DNA from: Tigriopus japonicus
Lineage: Eukaryota; Arthropoda; Copepoda; Harpacticoida; Harpacticidae
Length of the DNA: 64,000 bases
Assembly: GCA_010645155.1 (NCBI GenBank)
Contig: CM021317.1
Location: 3,402,015 to 3,466,014, forward strand
Reading direction: 5' to 3'
The notes under the pieces were generated by a model. The model did not search any database. It worked only from the letters and a program-made list of their open reading frames with translations, and was not told where the DNA came from. Below, piece by piece: positions 22,318 to 34,900 of this stretch. Every line of letters starts with the position of its first letter. The first letter of the stretch is position 1. A program made the translations under genes and the position numbers.

Positions 22318-23210
22318 TAGAGGTGTCATTTTGGTGCAAATAAAAAGTGCAAAAAGTGCTACTAAAAGTGCAAAAAAAAACAGGAAAAAACGCAAGTAAA
22401 AAGTGCAAATAAAATTTTTTCAAATTTTTTTTAGTACATTCATTCACACGCATACTTACACTTACGAACTCACTCACACTTTCCCACAACACTAGAAGGA
22501 GGAGTTCCTCAAGGAGATTATATTCCCTCCGACGGTTGATTCCTTAAGCTACCTTCCCAAATCCAATCCCAAGTCTGAATGGAATTGATAATCTCGTCGT
22601 GCACAAAAACAGCTATTTTGAAGCCAAACACGCCTCTTATTTGTTTGTTGGACCTACTTTTGAGTGGCAACTCTGAAAACGTCGGATCTCGTAGAAAGAT
22701 CTCCATGATGAGCTGAGAGAAACACATGCAAATCCAAGGAGAGCTTTTTTTCTCCTCGTCACTCACTTTGAAGTAAAACCAATTACGATTTTGGTAGCGG
22801 CTCAAGTGCTGGACGATATCGACAAAAAACACCTTCAAAAACCAGGTTCCAAAGCCATATGCAACGATAAGTTCGAGGAGGAAATTGTTGTTTTCCATTG
22901 CCTTTGCCAATCTGGTGGTAGCGATCACGAGAGATTTTTCTGGATCAAGAAAGAACTGATATTTTGGTTTCTCTATGCTTGTGTTTGTGTTCGTATGTGA
23001 ATATTTGTAGATGTCAAGCACAACAGAGAAATTCAAGAAAATTGAATCTCTGACTTCAGATTAAAAAAAAAATATGTTCAAAAAATAAGTTCAAAAATGA
23101 GCATTTCAAGTACTTTTGGAATTTTAGTCCAAAAATGGCAAAAAGTGCAAAAAGCGCAAATAAATTGTGAAAAGTGTAAAAAAACATTTTGCGCCAATGC
23201 GACATCTCTA
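22318..23210. mobile_element. hAT-like element, 893 bp, nested, with an internal frame
   Basis: Ends are TAGAGGTGTCATTTTGGTGC and, at the right, the complement of TAGAGATGTCGCATTGGCGC. It is flanked by a perfect 8-bp duplication CTTATAAC (22310-22317, 23211-23218). Both subterminal regions carry AAAGTGCAAA repeats like those of the 13442 and 54166 elements. Between them lies a long minus-strand open stretch (22518-23036). Confidence 0.88.
22518..23036 (-). pseudogene. Unidentified open frame carried inside a hAT-like element
   Basis: 172 codons are open on the minus strand, but there is no ATG at its 5' end; the first in-frame ATG is about 46 codons in (before ENNNFLLELI). Composition is protein-like, with well-mixed hydrophobic and charged residues, for instance LSRYQNRNWFYFKVSDEEKK and FGFKIAVFVHDEI. 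I recognise no transposase motif and no known family. It may be a captured host exon or the remnant of an element protein. It could also be a chance frame in an otherwise non-coding element. Upstream and downstream are AAAGTGCAAA repeats of the carrier. Confidence 0.35.
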
Positions 23211-23835
23211 CTTATAACATAAACTGTTTTGACATCTAGCTTATAAAAACACCCCGCTTTGTGAAGTGCAACCTCCCGTTTTTTAAGCTAGAGTTTTGAC
23301 GGCATTATTTCCTTGAGATGTCTGGTCACACTGTCTTAAGTAGTCTTCTTAAGTCCTCCACGCATCTAGTCCCATTTCTCACACATTTCGTTGACTTTTG
23401 CCCTAATTTTTAACATTTTTTTGCTCTTTTTGCCCTAAATATCAACATTTTTTGCCCTTTTTGCCCTAGATTTCAACATTTTTGCCCTTTTTCCTGACAT
23501 TTTAATGACATTTTTTGGATGTTTTTCCAACATTTTTTCCCGGGCTCTACTGATCAATTATTTGCAATTAGTCGTGTTATTTACCGACTCTCGAGTTGAC
23601 GAGTCAAGTTATTCTATTGCATTTCCGTCAATATAAACAATCTGATTTTATTTACGTAATATCTGTTGGTAACTTCGTGTTCGCACAAATTGATTCGATT
23701 TTGATTTTCTCAATCTTTGAATCCAGGAACGCTTGGCAATCACAGGATTCTGAAAGGAAAGAGTTAATGGCTTGGTTGTTGGTTATTCAGGAGCTAAAAT
23801 TACTTTATAAAACTTACTCGTGTGTTTACAAAGCT

Positions 23836-25790
23836 TTAATCCGAACACGTTGGTGAAGGTGAAGAAGGATCTGTTTTGCCTTCCAAGTTTTGGAGGATTT
23901 CAATCAGCTCCATTGCTTGAGATTCGTTCAATGGCAAATCCTCCACACTGTCAAGGAATTCATCTTCGCCATCGTCCAGTTCAACCGTAGATTCAGATTC
24001 AAGATTCGAATCCATGGACACTCTCCTAAGTCCGTCTTCTTGAAATTTCATTTGATATCTTTAAGAAAGGAAGTTCGGAAGTTAGGGCCCATTGCGACAA
24101 CCATTCAATTGATTTTCTAACCGTTTACTAAATACTTCGATGTAATATGAAGCTCCATTCCAGGTGCTCCAAACAAATAACGTGATCAGGTAAGTCAGAC
24201 AAGCAATGTAGCTCTTAAAGATCAAGTAAGGAGGGATTAACGTGATCAGGGTGTACATTAATTGAGTGAGAACAAAGACGATTTTGGTTCGAAAGTCACT
24301 GGCATTGAGGCTCTCATGGGGCTGCAATACTCCAACACGTCGGGAGAATTTTTCCACGGCTTGAGTCACTGGATTTTTCTTGTCGGCAGCTAGATAACGA
24401 AGGCTCGTGCACAGATCAGGGTCAGCATTCAATCTGTTTCTGAACATCCATTCTGTCACGAACAGGTACGATATCTGCCAGCCCAGGTACAATCCCATGG
24501 CAGAGCAATAGAAAGGCCAGAACCGAACAGATTCGAGAGATAATTGAGCGTCGGAAGGAATCAAATCCCATCTAAAACCAAAATTTTGAAATGGTCAAAC
24601 TGATAGTTGGGTTCACAATTTGAACCAGTCCTCGTTTACCTAATGAGATGACAAAGAAGGGCTGGAAATGCATGCAGAAAGAACGTGGTAAGTTTATCCA
24701 AGCAATGGAACACCAATGAGTTCTTCCATACCACGATGGATGCTGCCAAAGGTCCGACAGATGCCGCAAAGTTCATAACGAACCACTGAGAGTTGTTGGG
24801 ATAATAAAAAGTTTGGAGCATGCAAGATGCATTCACCAGGTAACAGAAGTCGAGCATGAACCACTGGTACTTGAGCGATTGAAACTTGACAAACCTTAAT
24901 GCAAAAAGTATCGGCATCAGGCACTGGTAGAAGGTTTGGAACCATGCAGGATGTCTGGGATTGGAGATAACGCTATGAAGTTCAGTATATACATTATTTT
25001 TAGCAAATATGAAGATTGGAAGTTACCTAAGAATTATGAATTCGGTGAAAGTTATGACTAGAACACCAAGAGTGAACGAGAACTTGTCCAAAAAGCGAAC
25101 TTGAGGAGGTTCTTTGAGGTGATCGCGGATCCGCTTATTCGGATCACCTGTGATGACACCGCGGACTTTCTTTTGAGCTCTAAAACAAAAAAACACACAT
25201 CAAGTTGGTGGGTCTCATCCACGACGATATCCTTACTTTATGGGCACTTGGCGTCCGGCTACGAGAAGGCGTTTTGGGGCGTTTCTCAGGCTTCGGGTGT
25301 GCATATTCAAGGCGTTGATAGTGTTTTCCAGCACGAGTTTATTGTTCTCGATTATTCTGAAATTACCAAATACACACTATCAGTTTACGTTGCACATGGA
25401 ACAGATCAATGTGATCTTGATTCTGCTTCCGGTGAATTCAAATGCTTTGAATGAATACAAGGACATGAATGATTTTACCTAAATTGGAGAATCCTGTCCT
25501 TGCTTGCAATCACGTGGAAAAGGCGGCCTTTACTTTTGTTGTAGGCATTTTTCACGTTTTTAGAAACACCGTCACGAAGGGACGACACGAAACCCTTGGG
25601 ACTTTCCCCACCTGGAATAGAGATGAAATAGAATTACCAATTGAGATTTGTTTACGGAACACCTTGTTGTGCCGAGAATAAACATCCAAAACAAATTGTT
25701 ACAGCGGTTCAAATTCAACTCACTCATCTCCTTAGAAATTGGTTGGCGGAGATCAGACCTCTTTGGACCATCTTGGACATTGGCTACCAT
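23836..25790 (-). CDS. Glycerophosphocholine acyltransferase-like membrane protein, copy B
   Basis: Seven minus-strand exons: 25790-25724, 25611-25479, 25356-25237, 25179-25027, 24954-24640, 24571-24122 and 24058-23836, giving 486 residues in phase. Exons 3 and 4 have exactly the same lengths as in copy A (120 and 153 bp). The two membrane exons together equal copy A's single 765-bp exon. Shared landmarks are ITGDPNKRIRDHLKE, DKFSFTLGVLVITFTE, FMLDFCYLVN, LLCHLIRWDLIP and WNGASYYIEVFSKR. Differences are an extra 68-bp intron inside LIR/WDL, a shorter N-terminus (22 residues before the first splice) and a C-terminus in one exon ending near LNESQAMELIEIL. Probably an ER membrane acyltransferase making lyso-PC from glycerophosphocholine, by family membership. 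The start is the only in-frame ATG after an upstream stop. Confidence 0.82.
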
Positions 25791-27337
25791 CTTGAATGCG
25801 CCGCAACTACAAACAGCCAATCCACAAGATTTGGCTTCCAAGGCACGTTGAATAATGTTCTTCTTTCTCCCGAGTCTTCAGAGCATGCTTTTGCAACTGT
25901 AACTTCAACCCAGTTTGACATCGACATGGATCTTCCATCCATGCATTGTCCACAAGAACCAGCTAGACTGGCTTGAAGAGAAAGAGGGAGAGAGACAGGA
26001 TAGGATGGATTCGAAATTTTGAGCGGACATGCTCGGAAACAACGATTCCTCCGTCCATCTGAAATGTGCTCTTTGCTTTGTGCAAGCTACTACCTCTACG
26101 AACAGGGTTGGGGGTGTTGCTACATGAATGGATTTCCAACTTGTACTTTCAAGACTACGACTCATTATCCAGAGTTTTCAAGTTCAATAACTTGGGGACC
26201 ATTGATGGTAATTTAACTTTGACTCTACTGAAATGCCGAACCCTGTACTTGGAATGACGCAGTACAAAGAAACAACGTACGCCATATGATACGTACATTT
26301 GTTCTTGGGTCGTACTCGTGTCTTCCCAAAGAGAGAACGTGCTAATTCGGTTAAGGTTTTTCTATTGGTTTTAGAAATGCTGTAAATAAAATATTGTAGG
26401 TCATGTGCCTGGCATTCTTGCAAACTTCGAAAGTTTGCATAAATGAAATCTCCTGGCCGAGGAAGTTTTTTTGGGGGGACACGAGTCCTTGCGAAAAGGT
26501 CCCCCAGGAGAAAAAATGGTTCAAAAAAATGACAATCTTTGGTAAAGCTAGAAAACAAGAAAAAATGCTTCTTGCTACTTATGTATAAAATCATAACTTG
26601 TTGAAATTTGTCAAAGAGTCCGAACATAACTTTTTCGCACACGCTTTAGCTGACTCTGTTGATAAGGGCTCAAAATTAATGAGCATTAGATCAACATTTG
26701 CTCACATTATTGGCCATCTTTAAAGGGCTCAAAATTAATAGGCATTAGATCAACCTTTGCTCACATTATTGGCCATCTTTAGATTCATCAGTTGAAAAAG
26801 AAAGGTAGAAAATATTAATAGGGAACTAATCGTTATGTACGTTCAACGTAATAAGGTCAAAGACATTGGCTCTTTCAAAAAAAATATAATGGTGATTTGA
26901 ATCACGCTTTGACCGAGTGGTTCGAAGTACGCTGTAATTTTTGTTAGTTAAGGGTTAGAGAGTTCATGTGCCGACGAACTTGTCTTGCCAATATAGAATA
27001 CTTAGTTTTCACTGAACCCCGGCCTTTTGATCCCAAGTCATTGCCAACGCTCTAGAACGTGCAAAGTCAGCCATTCGTTTCAAGTCCTATGATTGAAAAC
27101 TTCCTTGAAAGGGAATACGTTCTTACGTCATCATCCCAACGGAGAATGTTTAATCAATCATGGTTTCTGTTTGTCCCACTCTTTTCCAGTGGAATCGCTC
27201 GGGACAGGTTTCGTTTGGGCGATTCGTTTAAAAATATAGCTTTCCTCGTTTGTCGTGTTTGGCCATCTATCAAACATGACCAATCTGATCATTAGTCGGA
27301 TGGAAATTATAGCTCTCAGGTGAAACTTTACCTCAAA
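25791..27337. other. Intergenic between GPCAT copy B and the LRRC49-like gene
   Basis: No gene is supported. It contains a 59-bp tandem duplication (26666-26724 and 26725-26783; GGGCTCAAAATTAATGAGCA type). The minus-strand frame at 26184-26642 shows no domain. The two flanking genes are divergent, so promoters for both lie here. Confidence 0.5.
26666..26783. repeat. 59-bp direct tandem duplication
   Basis: Two units share GGGCTCAAAATTAAT, GCATTAGATCAAC and TTTGCTCACATTATTGGCCA with about three differences. The duplication is non-coding. Confidence 0.85.
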
Positions 27338-30300
27338 ATGGCTTCCAGTTCGAGTAGTCATGGCTCCAAGGACACTGGCCTAATCTACCGACGAGCCCCA
27401 GTGGCCAACATCAGCTTAGGAGGAACAGGTCCCCTTGAGGCAGAGGGTAAGGGCGGTGGGCGGCGTGGGTGTGACTTGGAGGGCGGAGTGCGAGGCATGA
27501 GTGGAGCAATCACAATGGAACGCTCGGAAGATGAGAAACTGAAGTTCCCGGATCGCATTAATCTGGACCGAAAAGGGTTGCACGGTGAGGGAACTTATTT
27601 ATTTGTATTTTTCTTGGCTCCGGTTGTCTTGAACCGGAAATAAATGCATGTTCAAACAAGCCTTGATTGAAGTATTGCATCTAACAAGGCGAATTTAATA
27701 AAATTTCTGGTTATTGGCTTTTCATAAAGTTCCTTAGCGACAAAGAACGAGTGACTTCTAATGATTCAGCAATTCGTGTGGCATTTAAATTGAAAAGTTC
27801 AGTCTAGACGGCAATAAATCTGATCATTTTATTGCAAGACGGATTTAAGACAATAAATAACAGTCTTTACCTTAGAGAAGGGCTTGTTTCGAATAAAAGG
27901 CTTTCCAATTCTTTAGAATCGATTTGCACATTCAAGCCGTCAATGTAAAAGAAAAAAATATTGAGTTTCGACAATGATACTTATAGAGAACTCCTTATGT
28001 TTGTACCATATCAATGGTACTGATAAAAAAAACCAGTCAAACGTGGCTTCGATCGAAGGGCCTATTATTTATATTTTAACTAGCGCTTCGAGTTCAAAAC
28101 GATGAGTGTACTGCTATGATTCCCCGAAAACGTACATTTCTTTCGAATTTAAAGAGATTCCGAGTTTTGAATTAGAAAAAGAGAGAGAGAGAAAACTTAC
28201 TATTAAAAATGAATAGGAGAAGAAAAATTAGGATTTGATTGCTCATTAACTTAATTGCTTCGTACTTTGATTTCAGGGGTTCCAATTCTGGAAGACGAGC
28301 CAGCGCTTCGGTTACTGAGCCTTCAACACAACTTCATCAAACGGATTCAACATTTGGATTCGACTTATCGTTTGGTATTTCTGGACCTTTACCACAACCG
28401 ATTAGATACCATAAGCAATTTGGAGCCCCTGATCAACCTGAGGGTGCTCATGTTGGGAAAGAATCGGATCCGAAGAATTGAAGGACTTCAAAAATGTAAT
28501 CGGCTCAGTGTTTTGGACTTTCATGGGAACCGAATAACGCAGGTACAGACAAACCACCCTCGAAAGTCGGAGAATATTTTACTTGAATCTTTTCATTGAT
28601 CACTCTAGATTACTGGTCTAGAAAACTTGAGCGACTTGAAGGTTCTTAACTTGGCGGGAAATCTCATTCGCAAAATCACCAATCTCCAAGATTTAAAATC
28701 GTTGGAAGAACTAAATATCCGGCGGAACAGAATTCGTTCCACTCAAGGGCTGGAAGTGGTTCCCACCCTCGAAAAGCTGTACATGAGCAACAATGACATT
28801 CAAAACATTGCCTCCCTATCGAAACTGGAGGCACTTGTCAAGCTTCACACCGTCCAAATGGAGGGTAATCCAGTGTGGTCCAATCCAGAATATGCCTACC
28901 ATTTGGTGACTGCTTTGCCCGAGCTCAAAGTTTTGGATCAGCAAGAGATCACAGCCGAGGTTCGGGAAAATGCCGCAAAATGGAAGCAATCTCAACAAGA
29001 TCAGAGTAATACCGTGTCCGTATCGGGAGCTCGACACCAATTGATGAAAAAAATGGAAGAAAGAAATGTCTCTATTGTTAATGCAAAACAAAGATGGACA
29101 TTTTTAAAGAAGCAAGACTGGAAGCAAAATGCTGAAAAGGTGCTGAAGTCTCAGACCACTGAAGACGAATCCAACACTGCTAAAAAGAAAACATTAGGTA
29201 CCATCCCGAAGAATCTAACCATGACCAATGACGGCGAGGAACAAAGTGAGGCCGATTGTGATACCGTCGAACCCGAGACCGTGTCATCCAATCCAAGTTT
29301 GACTAACCTCTCTTTGGGTCCAAATTTGTGCCGTCAAGCCTCCAAGACTAACTTGAGGGCGAAGCTCAATATTCCGTTGAATGTGGTCCAAGACCTAAGT
29401 CGTTCATCCCCTGGCTCGCCTAAAACCTCCGACATGGACGCTAAACTGCCCGCCCCAGCCATCAAGAATGAGCACTTGAAGAAGAAATTCCCAGGTTTGG
29501 AGAGAAGAAAGTTTGCCCTTCCGCACCGGTTTGTGAGTCTTCAACATGAGCACTCACTAGACTTGGGATCTCCCACTTTAACCCGGTCAAAAACGGATAG
29601 TTTTGCTAATTTGGACAAAAAGATCGGCTTCTTTCCTGCCCCACCAACAGAAGAGACTCAATCTACAAGTGATGAGTTTTCAGGAGTTGGTCTAGTCACA
29701 GATTCATCCTCAGAGTCGAGCTCCTCAGATGTTGAGGAGTCTCGTTTGGCCATTTTTCCACCTCAGGCTATCCAGATTAGCGCCAAGAAGGTCCAATCCT
29801 CGGCCGATTCTACATCTTTGCGTAGGAATGCTTCCACATCCAGACTGGCGCGCTCAGATGGACCAGAAAGGACTGGGAGTCGACCCAGGGTTGCTTCTGC
29901 GCAAGGCAACAAGGCCAGTGCCCCAAGTCTTATTCATTCTGAAACAGGTCGAACATCGGAACAGGGCACGGATTATTTGATTGAGTTAGATGGCGACCTT
30001 CTGAGCGTATATGGGGCACAGTCCCTGAAGTTCTTGGACCGTCCGTGGAATCGTCCACGAGCTCAGAAGGCTTCCACGGTTCAGTTCAATTTTGTCTCAT
30101 TTGATGACTTGGTTCAGTATTTGCCCAAATTCCGTCAGAATTTTCCGCATGTGGAGAACTTTGAGTTCTTGGAAACGGATATCCATTGTTTAGGCCAACT
30201 TAATGCCTTGGGACAACTCCAGGGTATCACATCCCTCTTTATTGGGGATGAGGGGAACTCGATCCATCCCAAGAATTGGAAGGCCTATGCTGTGTATCGA

Positions 30301-31338
30301 TTAGAACATTGGGGCCTCCAGTATATTAACAATACTGAAATCACAGACCAGGATATCCTGGAAGCCAATCAGACTTATGGGAGTGTGGGCGAACTGGCTC
30401 TAATGGTATTGCCTCACACACAAATACTGGCTTTAGTCAAGAAATTTGAGTTGACAGGATCAGGGAGAGATTTGACTAACGAATCCAATATTGATGTATT
30501 GAGTCTGATTAAAGATCCTAATGTCAAGGAGATCATCGCCAAGGAATCTCTACAATACAAACCACGAAAAGCAGAAAGTACAGACGAATTAGAAAAGAAC
30601 AACGAGGCATTGCTAGAATTACTCGAGGTAGGTATACCTTCTAAGATACTATTATTTTTCCCAAAGAAACATTGTCCTTTGATATGAACATAACATTGTC
30701 TCAAATATTGTAAGTTGATTGGATTGGTCTTGTCCTTGAATACTTGCCTTAAAAGAGATTGTAACATTACTAAAGCAGTTTGGCTCGAGGTAGTGTTCAT
30801 ATCCTGAAATGTTGGAAAACAAATTGTGTATTAACAATGTGAGCTAAATTGTTTTTTTTTGAAGGTGTCGTATGGAAAATTAGAATTGCTTCTTCAGGAG
30901 CCACCACCAAAGGCCTATTTTTATTCAAAATAGCCTAAGGCAACTCATGCTTTCGCAAATAATGTAATGTTTAGGGAAGAATGGGCAATTTCCGGCAGTA
31001 AACATTGACAAGCCGTCTCCATTGAGTGATGGCTGGCTACTAGCCGGTAGCTATTTTTGAGGCTTGCCAATGAAACGAGGATCCCCATCGATGAAAAGCA
31101 ACACGGCCATTCTTGGAAACATGAACGTAGAATGAAAATATTAAACTAACTACAAATGACTTTTCAGGTTGGCCATTCTGCGCTTCACAAATTCGGTCGA
31201 TTGGAGCAAGAGTGGGACACCCTGTTACCAATCTTGGTAAAACGGATTCTTAACCAGTATTCGGATTTGCGTCAGTACAAAAAGGACACCTTGTTGAAAT
31301 TGGAGAAAATGGACTTGTCAACTCGCTTAGGAAAATGA
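27338..31338 (+). CDS. LRRC49: Leucine-rich repeat protein, LRRC49-like
   Basis: Four exons (27338-27584, 28277-28542, 28609-30627, 31168-31338) join in phase to 900 residues. The start of the repeat region, LIYRRAPVANISL ... FPDRINLDRKGLHGVPIL, followed by LRRs LRLLSLQHNFIKRIQHLDS, LVFLDLYHNRLDTISNLEPL, LRVLMLGKNRIRRIEGLQKC and four more to about residue 270, matches LRRC49. LRRC49 is a subunit of the neuronal tubulin polyglutamylase complex and associates with centriolar material. After the repeats comes a low-complexity, Ser/Thr-rich region of about 230 residues, then a conserved block (YLIELDGDLLSVYGAQSLKF, about 630 onward). It is longer than the about 690-residue vertebrate protein. A shorter alternative last exon is possible at 30865-30933 (GTG...TAG, 22 codons, in phase). 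An intron might also hide in the Gly-rich stretch of exon 1. Confidence 0.85.
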
Positions 31339-31993
31339 AGGAGACCAAATTGCTATCTGAGATGAGATCTCAAGTTTTGTATCTCGCCTCCGAGTAAGAA
31401 AAGGTATTGGGAAAAGGAAGAATCTTCAAAGGCTCTTTAAAAGTTGTTTAAATTAAAAATTCTATGACTTTTCTTCGCCCGCTTTCCAAACTTTTTTCCT
31501 GCCTTGTCACTTTTGCCTCGAGAAGTTGAGAGGAATTTGGGTGAAGTTATGATCCCAATTCTGAATGCATTTTATTCAATCATGATTGAAAAGCGTTCCT
31601 ATTTTTTTGCATCGCAGTGTGAATTGGCAAACAACCCTTGGAGGCACAATATTTATGATGTGTAGAATTTATTTTATGTCCCTCGCTATTGGATTCAAGG
31701 ACTAATTTATGACAACCGTTTCCACTTGCCATACGTGCGCACACACAACTTCATTGGAACGATTATATGATTTTTACCCTTGCTCAATAAACAATGTACA
31801 AACAACCGTCGATTAAGTTTTCTACAAATCTACCTTCAAATGACCTTCATTTTAATTTCTTTTGTAGACTAACTTAGACGTAGACGTCCTTTTTTAGAGC
31901 AACTCTGTACAAGGGGGAATTAAAAGCACTCTCTGTCTGAGTTATGGCCAATACGTTTCATATGCTTGCATCCACAAACAATGTTTGTCAAGA
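31339..31993. other. Downstream region of the LRRC49-like gene
   Basis: Holds the 3' UTR. AATAAA at about 31785 is a candidate poly(A) signal. No further gene is seen. Confidence 0.4.
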
Positions 31994-34900
31994 ATGGAGC
32001 ATTTTCCAGTGCGGCCCTGGTTGAACTTTTTCATGGTGTTGGTATTTCTATGGGTGCAATTTCCGCTGTCCCACGGAACCGCCACTCCCAACGGAACTTC
32101 ACTCTTTACCAAGTGTAGAGCAATGCTTGCTTTCCGAGATCCGATCCTGGTTCAAAAGATTTGTGGGACCTCCTTAGAAGGAAAATCAACAGACGCATCG
32201 CAAACTACAACGTCACATGGAGGTACTATACACAACTACAGGACTCACTCGTTAAGGGGGATTACTAGATTTTATCAGGAGTCCCTTGCGGCCCCCATGA
32301 GCGCGAGATTAGACTTCGTTGTTCACCATGCTTGAAAAATGGGACAATGAGGCATGCTCCTCACGATTTCCTTTTTAAACAGTCATGCAATCGTTGAACT
32401 TACAGAAGTAACTTATTTCTTAATTCGTATGAATGCGGCGAGTTAAAAACGTGTGGGTTAATTTCAAAAAAGGCGTTTAATCATGAAAGTTCAATTTCGA
32501 AACATTTTTAGAAAAAAAAAAACTTTATATTATTGAGGAATTTTCATGTTTTCCGTCACTTTAAACGATTTTTGACAATTTTCCAAGGGCAGTATCATTA
32601 GTAGTTTATATGGTGTGCCCTTGAATATTTCATTTCTTCAATCCAACCCTCAGATAAGCAAAAGCATCAAAACAAGGTTTTTAAACAAGACTTAAACCCC
32701 TGCCAAAGGGCAGTCAGATAAGGTGGCTCTTGATCGTGCGCACAATTTACATCGAGACCTCATTTCTCAAGTTGGTTGCCCTTGGTAGGTGGGTATTCCC
32801 CACCACCAGTACCACCCATGTATTCTTCTCGAGAAGTCTGAATCACAATGAGTCCGATGACGTCATGTGGAATAACGTCGAGACAGGCGTTCCACGTTCT
32901 CAAGTCCACCTTCTGCGAGCACGAGATGCCTCGAAATGGAACAACGCACTGAAAGATTGTGTAAACGGGAGCTTAGTGGAAACAAATGCGATTCATTAGT
33001 GTAGTTCAGCTTTGGAAAGCCTGATGATGAAATTGAAAAAATGCTTGGGTCCATTAATTTTCCTGCTGCTCACTCTCCTTCTCCCTTTCTCGACATAACT
33101 TGACAATGTGAGTTCGAGGGATGAGAACCGACTTCTACTACGTATTTTGAACTTGTCAGATTTAGAAATAGTTTGGGATAAATAGTTGGAAAACCAATGT
33201 GCTCAAGCTTCGAGGACTCTTGAAGATCGAAGCTTTGCTGAGATGGTAGGCCCTCTTTGACAAGAGTGGCAACCATTTTCGACCAGCAAAACTCTTGTAT
33301 GAAACTGGAGTAAGGGCTTAGTTGTGAGCTTTTGCTGAAATGCGTCATATGACGTTACATTTCATGTACTTTGAATATTTAGGATCGTTTCTTCAGAATG
33401 CAGTAATAGATAATAGATGAGTAATCTTTATATTTCTACAGGAATGGAAAGCGAGAACGGTTTTCGATCCAAAGAAATATGCGGAAAACCGTGTCTACAC
33501 GATGATTTGATCAATCCAATTTGTCTGGACAACGGAACAATTTTCAAGACGGTTTGCCAAGCTAAGGCGTGGAAATGTAATCCAACTCCCACTGAAATTC
33601 TTCTTCCTAATATGACTTGTCGAGGTAATGTGTTTGTTTTTTAAAACCCGCAAATATTCAAGGAAGCTTTTACTCTTTACGAAAGATAATTAGCCCAGAT
33701 CCACCTGAATGCCATTAGTGTCTGTGAAAGTTAAACAAAATAACATTCCATGTGACGGTAGAGCCACTACTTTTAGAAGAGTAAGCGCACGAGATTGAGG
33801 GGTCCCACTAAGAAACCAAAGGTCTCCACAAAGATGGAGATGAAAAAAAGAAAGAGCAATACCGTATTGACAAGAAATTTCCAAAAACATATCTAATTTT
33901 GGAAGCGGTGTGCAATTTCTGATAGTTTTGTGTTTTCACGTGCTTTTGGCAGGCACCTTTCATTTCTAAGAGGCTGTGACCAAAAATACCAAGGGTGTAC
34001 TCTATTCCCATAGTGGCTCGAGTAACGACATTGTACCGTAGAATTGTGTTGGATTCATGTATGGTTTGAATCACCCTTTGAAAATATACGAACGTATCGT
34101 TTTCCTCATCCGCAGCTCTGTCAAAGCTAGAAGGCGGTATCACCATCAATTTCCCGAACGTCAATGAGACATTCTTGTTTCAACTCAAGCGATGTCTCGT
34201 CTGGAGTTTGGACGAGGTTCGAGATGCACATGAGTCTCGACCGATTGAGCCGATGCCTTTCAAAGATCTCCACAAGATTGCCAACAAACACGAGTCGAGT
34301 CAAAATAAACATTGGCGTTCCATGGACAAATATTTCTCCCGACTCGAGGCCTTAAAACAAAAATATGTGAATGACCATCCCCTCTCCAGTTACGACCCAA
34401 GTGATCCATCGGAGGACAAACAAATTTGGGACGAAGATTTTCGATTGGGACAGGTCCATAACCAACGGGAGAGGTTGAAAAAAAGATCGATTGTGTCGAG
34501 ACGTAATTCCAGGGATTCGGACCAAATCAAACCAAACGCACAGATTGGTCCTTCCATTCCGGGCTTTGAAGGACGTTCCATTGGACCTTGTTGGGTATTT
34601 CCATTTGCTCCAAATGGGATCCAAACTTTTTTGGTCGAGGAATGTGTCGTAAACTCAAAGGACGTGGAACGTTGCCGGAAATTGATCGAGATCAACTCGT
34701 ATGTGATGGCCAAAAGACTTCAACACGACATCCAGGCTTTGAAGGCTCAACCGAAACCGAGCCAAAAACCACTTCGTACGTATTAAACACAATTAATGAT
34801 CTGAATTTAGCATAATTTTCAGCTTTTCTAGTTTCCACGAAAGGCCAAGAAATCTTTCAAGATCTGAAGAGGCCCATGGATCATTCTAGTTTTATAACTT

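Larger units (their letters stand above)
21805..23549. mobile_element. hAT-like element, interrupted by a second hAT-like element
   Basis: Begins TAGGGCTAGGGAAAA and ends CATTTTTTCCCGGGCTCTA. It is flanked by a perfect 8-bp duplication CTGATCAA at 21797-21804 and 23550-23557. The total is 1745 bp, of which about 900 bp is the insertion at 22318-23210. The arms are T-rich with repeated TTTTTGCCCTAAATTTCAACA-like units of about 30 bp near 23400-23500. No transposase was found. Confidence 0.85.

Noticed and set aside
26184..26642. 152-codon minus-strand frame
   Set aside because: Low-complexity hydrophobic/aromatic composition, no domain, no splice support.
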